Shown here: positions 40,028-49,346 of the stretch, piece by piece
Numbering within the stretch: the stretch's first letter is position 1
Layout: each line of letters begins with the position of its first letter
Assembly: GCF_000426645.1 (NCBI RefSeq)
Contig: NZ_KE384551.1
Coordinates: 177,389 to 241,388, forward strand
DNA length: 64,000 nucleotides
Reading direction: 5' to 3'
DNA from: Nakamurella lactea DSM 19367
GTDB lineage: Bacteria > Actinomycetota > Actinomycetes > Mycobacteriales > Nakamurellaceae
Translations under genes and position numbers: made by a program
Notes under the pieces: generated by a model
Databases searched by the model: none
Told to the model about the DNA's origin: nothing
The model's input: only the letters and a program-made list of their open reading frames with translations

Positions 40028-43000
40028 ATGTCGCTGTCTGTGCGCCGGCTGCTTGCCACCGCCGCGGTGGCCACGCTCGCCGCCGGTGCTGTTCTCGTCC
40101 CGCCCGGATCCGCCGGGGCTGCCCCCGCAACGCCCGACCCGGCAGCGGCCGGGCCGGGCGCGGTCGAATCGCAGGTGGCCGACATCAGCCAGTTGGTGCC
40201 GGGCGTGCAACAGTGGCAAGCGGCGGACGGCACCTTCACCCTCGACGCCGGGGCACGGATCGTCCGCGGTGCCGAAGTGCCCAAGATCTACACCGACACC
40301 TTCGCCGACGACCTCGGGTCGATCACCGGCCAGAAACTGCCGGTCGCCGTCGGCTCCGATCACCCCGGCGACATCGTCCTGAGGGTCGACCCGACACTGC
40401 AGCCCGGCCCCGTCACCGCCGGCGACGCGGCCCAGGAGACGTACCGGATCGTCATCGACGAGCGGATCACCGTCACCGGGATCAGCCCGGCGGCAGTCGC
40501 CCGCGGCATGCAGACCCTTGAGCAGTTGTTCACCCTGTCGCCGGGCCGACGCACCCTGGCTACTGGGACGATCGACGACTGGCCGAAGGCCGGCGATCGG
40601 GGTGTGATGCTCGATGCTGGTCGGCATTTCTATCAGATCGCGTACATCAAGCAGCTCATCCGAGAAATGGCCTGGCTCAAGCTCAATACGCTGCACCTTC
40701 ATCTCACCGAGTGGAACGGCTTCCGGCTCAACAGCCCCAAGTTCCCCGGACTGGCCGCCGACCAGTCGTACTCGAGGGCAGACATCGCCGGCATCGAGGC
40801 CGAGGCGGCCAAGTACGGCATCGAGATCCTGCCCGAGATCGACCTGCCGGCGCACTCCACCGCCATTACCACGATCTGGCCTGAGCTCAACTGGTCGTGC
40901 ACGTCGATGGGCACGATGTTCGGCACCCCGAACTACACCCTGGACGTCACCAAACCCGAAACGCTGTCCCGCACCAAGGAACTGCTCGACGAGTTCATCC
41001 CCTGGTTCTCCGGTCCCCGGTTCCACATCGGCACCGACGAGTACCCCACCGACGGTGCGCAGAAGGCCTGCCCGGAGCTGGTGAACTATGCCAAGGCGAA
41101 AGGCTACGGCGACACCGCCGACGTCTTCGTGCACTACATCGACGACGTCAACGAGATCGTCCGCGCCCACGGCAAGACCACCGTTGCCTGGGACTGGTGG
41201 CGCCACGACCAGCACCCAACCGTCGACATCAACAAGAACATCACCGTCGAGTCCTGGACCAACGACGGTGACGAGTTCATCCGCGACGGCTACCAGGTGC
41301 TGGTGTCGTGGAGTTCGCATTTCTACGTCACCCCCGGGCCACCGCCCGGGGGTAGTTTGCAGCCGAATACGTCGTGGTTCGCCGATGAGTTTCAGCCACG
41401 CACCGAGCCGAACATCGTGGGCTACACCATCTCTCGATGGTCCGACAACGCGGAGTCGCAGACCGACTCCTATTTCGATTGGTTCGCCGAACGCCCGCAG
41501 CAGGTGCTGGCCGACCGGTCGTGGGGCGCACCGAGCACCGCAACCGCGTTCGACATCGAGGACCGGATCGACCGGCTCGGGCCGCCACCGGGCCAACCGT
41601 GGCGCAGCCAACCCGACGCGAAGGTCCTGACCGGCACGGTTTTCGCCTCCGGGCCGCCCTGGGACGCCGCGGGCGACCCGGCGCACGGCTTCGACGGAGA
41701 TCCGGCCAGCTACGTCGATCTCAACGAGGATGCCGGATACGTCGGCATCGACCTCGGCGCCGGCAATGCCAGTTCGGTGACGGCGGTGCGCCTACTGCCC
41801 CGGCCGGGATCCGGCTTGGGCCGGATGGTCGGCGGCACGTTCCAGGGCTGCACGGATGGACCGGACAGCGGTTGCCACGACCTGGCCACCATCGGCTACC
41901 GGACGCCGAACGACTGGTTGCAGGTGCCCGTTACCGACGACACCGGCTATCGCTGGCTGCGCTACCGTTCGCCGGCCGGCGGTCACACCAACGTCGCAGA
42001 GATCCAGTTCCTGGCCCCGCCGACCGACGCTGTGCTGCGCGCATCGATCACCACACCGACGCTGACCGCGTTGGGCCGCAACGAGTTCAGCGTCACGGTC
42101 CGGAACGCCACGGCGGCGACGGTGACCCACCCGAAGATCACCGTGCTTGCGGTCGGTCTGGACAGCTCGGCGCGCCGAACGGTGAAGGTCACCGGGCCGG
42201 CCGGCCCGATCCGGCCGGGCGCCACCCTGACGGTGCGCGGCACCGTCGCGCTCCCGCTCGGCACCCCAGGCGAACTGATCCGGTTACAGGCCACCGTCAC
42301 AGCCGAGGCGGGCACCGGGCTGATGGTCGCCCGGGCGAGTGCGAATCCGGTCGTTCCGGCGCCGCTGGCGGCAGCCGTCAGCCCCGATCTGGCGCCGGCG
42401 ACGGCCGGCACCGCGACTGCGGCGGTCACCGTGACCAACCGGTCGGCCTCCCCGGTGGTCGCCACCATCGCACCCCAGCCCGCGGACGGCGCCGCCGTCA
42501 TCCCGAAGACGGCGATCGCCGTCGTACCGGCGGGTCGGTCCGTCGAACGATCGTTCCGGATCACGGTTCCTACCGAACCCGGAATCGTCGCGATCCCGGT
42601 CTCGGTCACCGCCAGGGCCCAGGGGCAGCGGGTCACCATCGACCCGAAGCCCCTGTTCCGGGTATCGACGCCCTATCCGGACCTGGCGTCCGCCCGGAAC
42701 ACCCACGGGATGACGGACGACGCCGATCCGGCACCGGCCGACCTGGCCGGCGGCATCGACGGTGACGGTTCCAGCTATTCCTGGCAGGCACTGGCCGACG
42801 CCGGAGTACTGCCCGGCAGCGACCTGGCGTACGGCGGTTACCGGTTCGCCTGGCCCGAGCGCTCCGCCGTCGACAGCGTCATCGCCGACCGGCAGGTGAT
42901 CACGGTGGGAGACAACGCATCCGGCGTCGGCTTCCTCACCACCGGCGCCTGGGGAACCGTGAGCGGCACCGGGACGATCCGCTACACGGACGGCAGCTCA

Positions 43001-43243
43001 ACGGACTTCCGGGTCAGCGATCCCGACTGGCAGACCCCGAACCTGCCGGCCGGCACCGCCGTCGCGCTCGCCCTCCCGTACCACAACCTGGCCGGTACCG
43101 GGCGGATCACCCGGACCACCTACGTCTACTTCCACGATGTCCCGGCGGATCCGTCGAAGACCATCGCCGACGTCACCCTTCCCGGTTCGGATCAGGGCGG
43201 TCGCTACCACGTAGCGGTGTTCGCCATGGCGCTCAAGCAGTAA
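40028..43243 (+). CDS. Secreted GH20 beta-N-acetylhexosaminidase, multidomain
   Basis: 1071 residues. A signal peptide (RRLLATAAVATLAAGAVLV...AGA) is followed by a GH20b-like domain (about 45-185), then the catalytic TIM barrel (about 190-500) opening GVMLDAGRHFYQIAYIKQLI. The catalytic pair is D337-E338 in FHIGTDEYPT. After it comes a discoidin-like (F5/8) module (GTVFASGPPWDAAGDPAHGFDGDP), two Ig/CARDB-like regions and a terminal beta-domain. It removes terminal GlcNAc/GalNAc from chitin or glycoprotein glycans outside the cell. The start ATG has GGAGGAAG upstream. One TTA codon (codon 753) is present. Confidence 0.9.
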   Translation: MSLSVRRLLATAAVATLAAGAVLVPPGSAGAAPATPDPAAAGPGAVESQVADISQLVPGVQQWQAADGTFTLDAGARIVRGAEVPKIYTDTFADDLGSITGQKLPVAVGSDHPGDIVLRVDPTLQPGPVTAGDAAQETYRIVIDERITVTGISPAAVARGMQTLEQLFTLSPGRRTLATGTIDDWPKAGDRGVMLDAGRHFYQIAYIKQLIREMAWLKLNTLHLHLTEWNGFRLNSPKFPGLAADQSYSRADIAGIEAEAAKYGIEILPEIDLPAHSTAITTIWPELNWSCTSMGTMFGTPNYTLDVTKPETLSRTKELLDEFIPWFSGPRFHIGTDEYPTDGAQKACPELVNYAKAKGYGDTADVFVHYIDDVNEIVRAHGKTTVAWDWWRHDQHPTVDINKNITVESWTNDGDEFIRDGYQVLVSWSSHFYVTPGPPPGGSLQPNTSWFADEFQPRTEPNIVGYTISRWSDNAESQTDSYFDWFAERPQQVLADRSWGAPSTATAFDIEDRIDRLGPPPGQPWRSQPDAKVLTGTVFASGPPWDAAGDPAHGFDGDPASYVDLNEDAGYVGIDLGAGNASSVTAVRLLPRPGSGLGRMVGGTFQGCTDGPDSGCHDLATIGYRTPNDWLQVPVTDDTGYRWLRYRSPAGGHTNVAEIQFLAPPTDAVLRASITTPTLTALGRNEFSVTVRNATAATVTHPKITVLAVGLDSSARRTVKVTGPAGPIRPGATLTVRGTVALPLGTPGELIRLQATVTAEAGTGLMVARASANPVVPAPLAAAVSPDLAPATAGTATAAVTVTNRSASPVVATIAPQPADGAAVIPKTAIAVVPAGRSVERSFRITVPTEPGIVAIPVSVTARAQGQRVTIDPKPLFRVSTPYPDLASARNTHGMTDDADPAPADLAGGIDGDGSSYSWQALADAGVLPGSDLAYGGYRFAWPERSAVDSVIADRQVITVGDNASGVGFLTTGAWGTVSGTGTIRYTDGSSTDFRVSDPDWQTPNLPAGTAVALALPYHNLAGTGRITRTTYVYFHDVPADPSKTIADVTLPGSDQGGRYHVAVFAMALKQ

Positions 43244-43309
43244 CGGCGGACCCGATCCAGCGACGCCGGCGGTGAGCTGCCGGACGCCGGACAGACCCGG
43301 TGTGATCGG

Positions 43310-44593
43310 ATGCCGGACAGGGCCGCCGACGTCGAGGTAGCGCCCGCGCACACGAACGGATCCGAAGGGCGGCCCGACATCAGAGATACTGCGCGCCCGA
43401 AACCACCCTCGCTGTGGGGCCTGCCGGGAGTCCGCCCGCTGCTGATCTTCACGGTGCTCGGGTTCCTGGGCTTCTTCCTGACCCTGGCGTCGCTGCCGGC
43501 CGCGGTAGCCATGGCTGGCACCAGCGACGACGTCGCCGGCCTGGTCACCACCACCTTTCTGATCTGCACCATCGGCACCCAGCTCGTCGTGCCTCGGCTG
43601 ACGCGCCGGTTCGGTCTGGGGCGGGTGCTCATCGCCGGCAGCGTGCTGCTCGGCGGGCCGGCACCGCTGCTGGCCGTCAGCGCCGACCTGCGCTGGGTGC
43701 TGGTGATCTCCGCCGTTCGCGGCTGCGGTTTCGGCATTCTCACCGTGCTGGGCGCCTCGCTGAGCGCCACTCTGGTGCCACCGGAGCGTCGCGGCGAGGC
43801 GATCGGCATCTACGGGTTGGCGATCGCGGTGCCCAATCTTGCCGCCGTTCCGGCCGGCGTCGCCCTGGCGTCCGCCGGCCACTTTCCCTGGGTGGCGTTC
43901 CTGGCTGCCGCGCCGCTGCTGGCGATCCCGGCCGCCGCCGCCCTCGGCCGCGCGGCACCGCCCGCCGATCCTGCACCGCCCGGCGACCCGGCACCATCTG
44001 CCGCCCCAGCACCGCAGCACGCACCTGAGTCGGCCAGGTCAGCGATCATGGCGACCCTGTCGCCGGCCACCGTGTTGCTGGTGGTGACGCTCACCGGCGG
44101 CGCGTTGCTCACCTACCTGCCGATCGTGCGCCCCACCGGCCCGACCGCGACGATGGCGGTGCTCGCGTTCGGGTTGACCGGCGCGCTGACCCGCTGGCTG
44201 GTGGGTTCGCTCGCCGACCGGATCGGGATGCGCCTGCTGTTACCGGCCGGGTCGGTCACCGCGGTCGCCGGGCTGCTGGTGCTCGCCGGCGGGCTGGACG
44301 GTGACACCGGCACGGCCCTGATCCTGCTCGGCGCCGCTGTCCTCGGATGCGGCTACGGCGCGGTCCAGAACCTCACCCTGGTCGCGTCGTTCAACCGGGT
44401 GGAGCGGGCCAACACCACGACGGCGAGCGCCATCTGGAACGCCGGGTTCGACGGCGGCACCGCCCTGGGCGCGGCAGTCGTCGGAGTCGGTGCCGCAGCG
44501 ATCGGGACGCCGGCCACCTTTCTGTCGTTCGCGGGGCTGGTGGCGATCACCGTCCCGCTGGCGATCTCCTCAACGCGCATGCATCGACGCTGA
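43310..44593 (+). CDS. MFS transporter
   Basis: 427 residues with 12 predicted helices. Loop 2-3 reads RLTRRFGLGRVLIAG, a divergent motif A, and loop 8-9 reads SLADRIGMRLLLPAG. A Pro/Ala-rich central loop (about 220-245) separates the halves. It is probably an exporter; the substrate is unknown. It lies 66 bases downstream of the GH20 gene on the same strand, so the two could be co-transcribed, but no overlap is present. Codon 311 is TTA. The exact start is uncertain because the N-terminal 30 residues look disordered. Confidence 0.78.
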   Translation: MPDRAADVEVAPAHTNGSEGRPDIRDTARPKPPSLWGLPGVRPLLIFTVLGFLGFFLTLASLPAAVAMAGTSDDVAGLVTTTFLICTIGTQLVVPRLTRRFGLGRVLIAGSVLLGGPAPLLAVSADLRWVLVISAVRGCGFGILTVLGASLSATLVPPERRGEAIGIYGLAIAVPNLAAVPAGVALASAGHFPWVAFLAAAPLLAIPAAAALGRAAPPADPAPPGDPAPSAAPAPQHAPESARSAIMATLSPATVLLVVTLTGGALLTYLPIVRPTGPTATMAVLAFGLTGALTRWLVGSLADRIGMRLLLPAGSVTAVAGLLVLAGGLDGDTGTALILLGAAVLGCGYGAVQNLTLVASFNRVERANTTTASAIWNAGFDGGTALGAAVVGVGAAAIGTPATFLSFAGLVAITVPLAISSTRMHRR

Positions 44594-44620
44594 CGTCGAC
44601 CGGCTCCGACGGTCGTCAGC

Positions 44621-45823
44621 TCAGCCTTCCGCGGTGTCCGTCGCCGCACCGTCGGCGCGGTGCGCGGCCAACTCGTCGGCCGTGACGACGACCAGCAAGA
44701 CCGCATTGACGATCCAACTGAGCGTCAACGAGGTGACCAGCGGATGCAGCGCGAATGCGGCCATCAGCATGACGATGGCCACTAGGTGCCCCGGCAACCA
44801 GCGGCCGCCCGTCGCGCGTTTGAACAGCGCGTTCCCCAGCAGGTAGGCCGCCGTTCCCGCGCAGAGCAACCCGGCGGTCCATCCACTCGAGCGATCGAGC
44901 GGCGCGTTCAGCACGAGTTCATCGGCCACTGCCGTCAACACAATCCCGATCACCAGGACGACCGGCACATAGCTGTAGGCGATCTGCGCAATCAGCCCGC
45001 GCTCACGAGCCGTCGCGAAGTACTCGCTGCCACGGCGCTGATTGTGATTGAAGTACAGCAGCCACATCAGCACCGTGCCCAGGAACGCGGCCAGGAACGC
45101 AAATCCGTTCAGCCAGGTCTGCGGGCGCTGGCTGAACGCGGTGCCGGTGACGATGATCGTCTCGCCGAAAACGATGATGACGAACAGGCTCACCCGCTCG
45201 GCCATGTGCTCGCCGGACACGTCCCAGGTCCGGATGTCCGAACTGCCGAGCCCGGGCATCCAGAACCGGAACCGGGGGCCGGCGTAGTCCAGAACCAGTG
45301 CGAGCAACCAGATCCCCAACCGCAGGTCCGCAGGCAGCAGCGCCCCACCGACCCAGAACACGCCGGCGAGCACGTGCCACAGTGAGATCCGCAGGAAGTT
45401 GACGGCATGCGCGGGTTGGGACCGGGCGAACGCGAAGACCATGAACACACTGCACGCCAATTGCATCGCGATCATGGCGCAGGCGAACAACACGGCCCTG
45501 GTGGTGAACGCCTCCGGGATCGCACTGGCCATCAGCAATCCGAGCAGCATCAACGCGATGAGCAGCACTCGCACCGCGGCCCGATCGGGGTAGAGCCAGT
45601 TGATCGACCACGTCGAATCGACCCAGACCCACCAGACGAGCAGGGTCAGCACCAGGGTGTGCACCAGGAGCACCGCGCTCTGCTGGTGGATCAGGATGTG
45701 CGAGATCTGGGTGACCGCGAAGACGAAAACGAGGTCGAAGAACAGTTCGCCGTAGGTGACCCGGTTGACCTCCGCTCCAGCGGCCGGTCGCAGCAGGTCC
45801 CGTTTGAAGCCGATTGCCCGCAC
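44621..45823 (-). CDS. ltrA: Low temperature requirement protein A (LtrA) family membrane protein
   Basis: 400 residues and about ten or eleven transmembrane helices. Family hallmarks are visible: VTYGELFFDLVFVFAVTQISHIL near the N-terminus, WVWVDSTWSINWLYPDR, and the middle motif EHMAERVSLFVIIVFGETIIVTG. LtrA was first linked to growth of Listeria at low temperature; the biochemical role is unknown. It is convergent with the MFS gene, from which only 27 bases separate it. Confidence 0.9.
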   Translation of the reverse strand: MRAIGFKRDLLRPAAGAEVNRVTYGELFFDLVFVFAVTQISHILIHQQSAVLLVHTLVLTLLVWWVWVDSTWSINWLYPDRAAVRVLLIALMLLGLLMASAIPEAFTTRAVLFACAMIAMQLACSVFMVFAFARSQPAHAVNFLRISLWHVLAGVFWVGGALLPADLRLGIWLLALVLDYAGPRFRFWMPGLGSSDIRTWDVSGEHMAERVSLFVIIVFGETIIVTGTAFSQRPQTWLNGFAFLAAFLGTVLMWLLYFNHNQRRGSEYFATARERGLIAQIAYSYVPVVLVIGIVLTAVADELVLNAPLDRSSGWTAGLLCAGTAAYLLGNALFKRATGGRWLPGHLVAIVMLMAAFALHPLVTSLTLSWIVNAVLLVVVTADELAAHRADGAATDTAEG

Positions 45824-45911
45824 CCGGTCAGTATCCTGCGGCCGGCGGCCGAAGGCCCGCCCGACCCTCGGGCGCGCCGGTTCCGGTGCGGCCGGGCGCT
45901 GCGAGCAGGCG

Positions 45912-46370
45912 TCAGCGCAGCGCGATGACCGCGTCTAGTTCGACGGAAGCGTTGCCAGGCAACGAGCTGACGCCGACGACGGTACGGGCATGTGTTCCGA
46001 TTTCCGGACCGAAGGTGTCCAACAGCAGGTTCGAAGCCGCGTCCAGCACGGCCGGATGGTCGGCGAAATCGTCCGCAGCGCGGACGAATCCGCGCACCTG
46101 CACCACCGCAGCCACCGCGTCCAGGCCGACACCGTGCTCCAGCGCGGCGAGTAGGTTGATGGCTGCCCGCTCGGCTTCCTGACGGGCCGCCTCGACATCG
46201 AGTGTGGCACCGACAACCCCCGCCAGCGGCCCGTGTTCACGGGACCGACCTGTACATCCGGAGACCCACGCGGTCCCCTGGAAGATCCGCACCGGCACGT
46301 AGGACCCCTTGGGTCGCAACGGCTCCGGCAGCACGATGGAGCGGAGCGCGAGCCGCTCGATCGGCCTCAC
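45912..46370 (-). CDS. ridA: RidA-family enamine/imine deaminase-like protein
   Basis: 152 residues of the YjgF/YER057c/UK114 family. RTVVGVSSLPGNASVELDAVIALR at the C-terminus contains the substrate-binding Arg and the family-defining final strand; VSGCTGR lies near the N-terminus. RidA proteins hydrolyse reactive enamine/imine intermediates from PLP enzymes. The GTG start overlaps the fgd stop (GTGA), so it is coupled to an F420 enzyme, an association I do not recall as common. The N-terminus is slightly longer than in standard 125-residue RidA. Confidence 0.85.
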   Translation of the reverse strand: MRPIERLALRSIVLPEPLRPKGSYVPVRIFQGTAWVSGCTGRSREHGPLAGVVGATLDVEAARQEAERAAINLLAALEHGVGLDAVAAVVQVRGFVRAADDFADHPAVLDAASNLLLDTFGPEIGTHARTVVGVSSLPGNASVELDAVIALR

Positions 46371-47383
46371 GCGTCGCCGGCGATGCCGAGCGCGCGCAAC
46401 CGCGGCAGCACTTCCTCGCCGTACAGCGTCAGGAAACGGGCCTGATCGGTGCCGGGTGCGTGGAACACCAGGTGCTTGAACCCCAGATCGACGTACGTCT
46501 TGATCTTCTCGACGTGCTCTTCCGGATCGGTCGAGACGATCCACCGGGACGCCGCCCGCTCCACCGGCAGCGCATCGGCCAGCCGCTGCATCTCGATCGG
46601 GTCGTGGACCTGGGTCTTCTCCTCCGGCGAGAGCGCCAGCGCGGCCCAGTTCTTCGTGTCCGCCAGCGCCCGGTCTGCGTCGTGGTCGAAGGACACCTTC
46701 ATCTCGATCAGCAGGTCCAGGTCGTCCAGCGTCCGACCCACCTTGCCGGCCCCCTCGTCCAGCGCCGGCAACAGGGTCTGCGAGTACAGCTCGGGAGCTT
46801 TGCCGGAGGTGGTGATGAAACCGTCGGCCACCCGCCCGGCCAGCCGGGTGGCCGCCGGGCCCGAAGCACCGACGTACAGCGGGACGGGCTGCTCCGGCTT
46901 GTCGTAGATGGTCGCCTTGTCCGTCGAGTAGTAGGTGCCCTCGAAGGTCACCCGGTCCTCGACCCACAGCTTCTTGATCAGCGTGATCGCTTCCTTGAGC
47001 CGGGCGAACCGCTCCTTGCCGTCCGGCCACTGCAGGCCCAATGCCACCTCGTTGAGCGACTCCCCCGATCCGACGCCGAGAATCACCCGGCCCGGGTACA
47101 GCAGGCCCAGGGTTGCGAAGGCCTGCGCGATCACCGCCGGGTGGTACCGGAAGGTCGGCGTCAGCACCGAGGTGCCCATCACGATCTTCTCGGTCCTTGC
47201 CCCCACCGCACCCAGCCACGGCAACGCCGCCGGGGCGTGTCCGCCGTCATGTCGCCAGGGCTGGAAGTGATCCGACACGAACACCGAATCAAACCCGGCC
47301 TGCTCCGCCAACACCGCGAAGTCCGCCAGTTCCACCGGCCCGAACTGCTCAGCAGATGCCTTGTAACCCAACCGAAGCGCCAT
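46367..47383 (-). CDS. fgd: F420-dependent glucose-6-phosphate dehydrogenase
   Basis: A 338-residue luciferase-like TIM-barrel enzyme. LGYKASAEQFGPVELADFAVLAEQAG, FVSDHFQPWRH (Asp38-His39), GTSVLTPTFRYHPAVIAQAFAT and GVGSGESLNEVALG (catalytic Glu) match mycobacterial Fgd1 closely. It oxidises glucose-6-phosphate to 6-phosphogluconolactone while reducing cofactor F420, supplying F420H2 for reductases. The start ATG has AAAGGA upstream. It is first gene of an operon with ridA. Its presence implies F420 biosynthesis elsewhere in the genome. Confidence 0.95.
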   Translation of the reverse strand: MALRLGYKASAEQFGPVELADFAVLAEQAGFDSVFVSDHFQPWRHDGGHAPAALPWLGAVGARTEKIVMGTSVLTPTFRYHPAVIAQAFATLGLLYPGRVILGVGSGESLNEVALGLQWPDGKERFARLKEAITLIKKLWVEDRVTFEGTYYSTDKATIYDKPEQPVPLYVGASGPAATRLAGRVADGFITTSGKAPELYSQTLLPALDEGAGKVGRTLDDLDLLIEMKVSFDHDADRALADTKNWAALALSPEEKTQVHDPIEMQRLADALPVERAASRWIVSTDPEEHVEKIKTYVDLGFKHLVFHAPGTDQARFLTLYGEEVLPRLRALGIAGDA

Positions 47384-47868
47384 ATACCCGTCCTTTCGTG
47401 ATCTGCTCACGGTAGACGACGCTCCCGCGCGCCCTTCGGCCGGCCAGCGAGCGGCCGGCAACGCCGCCAGGCCCAATGGTGACCAGTAACCGGAGCACCG
47501 CGGGATGATCAGCCACGACGATTTCGTGAACGCGGGAACGCACCGACCACGATCGCCGATTCCAGCCCGGCGCCCGTTGAGAGCAGTGCCGCCACGGTGC
47601 ACCTCATCGGCGGCCGTGAATCGCTCTGCCACTGCCGTCGTGACCTCGGGGAATCCAACTCCTTCACCATCTGTAGAACCGTCATCGGGTCACAACCGGG
47701 AAGGGTTTGGGAAGAAGAGACCAGCGGCGATATCGACTTCGCCGCAGCAACATCCGACCGTATGCGTCCTCGAAGGGACACCCTCGCCGGAAGCTAGCGT
47801 TGGACGACGTGAAACGAACAGTGCCGGCCGAACGCTCACCTCATAGGTCGTGCTTCCAGTGGAGGGTG
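47384..47868. other. Intergenic region between fgd and the ECF sigma gene
   Basis: About 485 bases with no supported gene. Short open frames exist on both strands, but their translations look random. A GCCGGCC/GGCCGGC stem lies at 47439-47459. The right part should contain the sigma-factor promoter; I could not find a clear ECF-type -35/-10 pair. Confidence 0.5.
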
Positions 47869-48420
47869 GTGACCAGCTTGCAGCATCAGCCGGTGTCGGG
47901 ACCGCGAGTACCGTCCGAAAGCTTCGAGGACTTTTGCCGTGCCGAACAGGCTGGCCTGCTGCGCTTCGCTCGCGTAGTGACCGGGAATCGCGAGGACGCC
48001 CTGGACGCGACCGCGGACGTCTTGTTCTATGCGTACCGGCACTGGCCAAGGATACGTGCCATGGAAGCGCCGGTCGCCTACCTCCGCAGGGCCATCACCA
48101 ACTCGCATCTCAGCACGCGCCGAGCCAAGGATCGTCACACCCGCGTTACCCCACTGCTGGCGCGGTCCGAAACCGACCCCGCAAACATCGCCGCAACGTA
48201 TGCAGATTCGGCCGCGGTCGCCGACGCACTTCACCACCTCAGCCCCAGAGACCGAACCGCGCTTGTCCTGCGCTACGTCCTCGACCTGGACGACGCAACG
48301 ATCGCGACCGAGATCGGCGTGCAACAGCAGACCGTGCGCGTCGTGCTGTTCCGCGCCCGGCGAGAGCTCCGCACTGCACTGAATCACCAGCACAACGATC
48401 AACAGGAGCAGCAACGATGA
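47869..48420 (+). CDS. ECF RNA polymerase sigma factor (SigE-like group)
   Basis: 183 residues. Region 2 is FEDFCRAEQAGLLRFARVVTGNREDALDATADVLFYAYRHWPRI and region 4 is LSPRDRTALVLRYVLDLDDATIATEIGVQQQTVRVVLFRARRELR. The short linker is typical of actinobacterial SigE-family ECF factors. The start is uncertain: GTG close behind GGAGG, or a TTG three codons later with better spacing. The stop overlaps the ATG of the next gene (ATGA), encoding a membrane protein that probably senses or restrains it. Region-2 AVTGNREDA is well conserved, so it is likely functional. Confidence 0.88.
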   Translation: MTSLQHQPVSGPRVPSESFEDFCRAEQAGLLRFARVVTGNREDALDATADVLFYAYRHWPRIRAMEAPVAYLRRAITNSHLSTRRAKDRHTRVTPLLARSETDPANIAATYADSAAVADALHHLSPRDRTALVLRYVLDLDDATIATEIGVQQQTVRVVLFRARRELRTALNHQHNDQQEQQR

Positions 48421-49244
48421 CGAACGATCATGACAACCCGGACGATCAGGCCCTGCGTACCGCCCTGAGCATGATCGCCGACGACACCGATCCGGCCGCG
48501 CTGACCCCCCGCATCGATTCGCGGATCACCCGCCACCGGCGGCGACGGGCCATCGCCGCGAGCCTCGGCGTGGCAGCAATCGTCGCACTCGCTGTCATCG
48601 TGCCGGTCACCGTCCACCACGCGAAGGATGCACCGCCGGCGAGTACCGCGCCACCCGCACACCGCACGACGACACCACCCGTAGGCACGCCGATCCCAAC
48701 AGGTCCCGGGGCAACAGCCTCCGGACCGCCTGTCCCCAAGTCGGATCACAACCGCGACACCAAGGTTGCCGGCCTCACCGCCAACGCCACGATCTCATTG
48801 GCGGGGTGCAATGCACCCTTGCCGCAGATCCCCGCAGCCGACCCCGACCTGACCCTGACGATGACCTCTGCGGACGGCCCGAACTGGACTGTCTCCGGAA
48901 CCAACGCCGCAGACACGCAGGTCATCTGGACCGAAGGCGGCGGCAACGTCGTCCTCATCGACGATCAGGACCACCTGGCCTTGGCCTATCCGAACTCTCT
49001 CGGCCTCCTCACTGCCGAGCGACCGCTACAACCCGGGGCATCCTGGCTGGAGAAATTCCCTAGCAACCATCACCAACTCGCCTTCTGCACAGGGAACTCG
49101 ACGATGGATCCGCCTGGATCAAAACCACGCCTGAACCCCGGAAGGTACCGCGCGATCGGCGTCTCCAGCATCAACGGCAACGATCGGGTGACCGAACCCA
49201 TGGCACTGATCGTCGATAGCGCCGGACGAATCCGGCGCGGCTGA
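48417..49244 (+). CDS. Single-pass membrane protein, probable anti-sigma partner
   Basis: 275 residues. A short cytoplasmic arm of about 50 residues (DDQALRTALSMIADDTDPAAL) and a basic stop (RRRRAIAAS) precede one transmembrane helix (LGVAAIVALAVIVPVTV). A Thr/Pro-rich stalk and an extracytoplasmic beta-rich domain with two Cys (AGCNAPLP and AFCTGN) follow. The order and overlap with an ECF sigma gene are those of sigma/anti-sigma pairs, although no ZAS or other known anti-sigma motif is present in the short arm. The outer domain may sense an external ligand or redox state (inference). Confidence 0.7.
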   Translation: MTNDHDNPDDQALRTALSMIADDTDPAALTPRIDSRITRHRRRRAIAASLGVAAIVALAVIVPVTVHHAKDAPPASTAPPAHRTTTPPVGTPIPTGPGATASGPPVPKSDHNRDTKVAGLTANATISLAGCNAPLPQIPAADPDLTLTMTSADGPNWTVSGTNAADTQVIWTEGGGNVVLIDDQDHLALAYPNSLGLLTAERPLQPGASWLEKFPSNHHQLAFCTGNSTMDPPGSKPRLNPGRYRAIGVSSINGNDRVTEPMALIVDSAGRIRRG

Positions 49245-49346
49245 GAGGACGCGATCGGGCGGAGCCTGCAGCGCTCTACGAGTCGCCTGCGTGCCTCCAA
49301 TGAAAAGCGGCGAGTTCGGGTGAATCATCGGCTTCGATGAATATGG

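Noticed and set aside
47439-47459. GCCGGCC/GGCCGGC stem as a terminator
   Set aside because: It lies upstream of fgd, not after a gene, and short GC stems are expected by chance in this DNA.
47505-47846. Small open frames between fgd and the ECF sigma gene
   Set aside because: Several overlap on both strands; composition is random and no RBS or similarity is visible.
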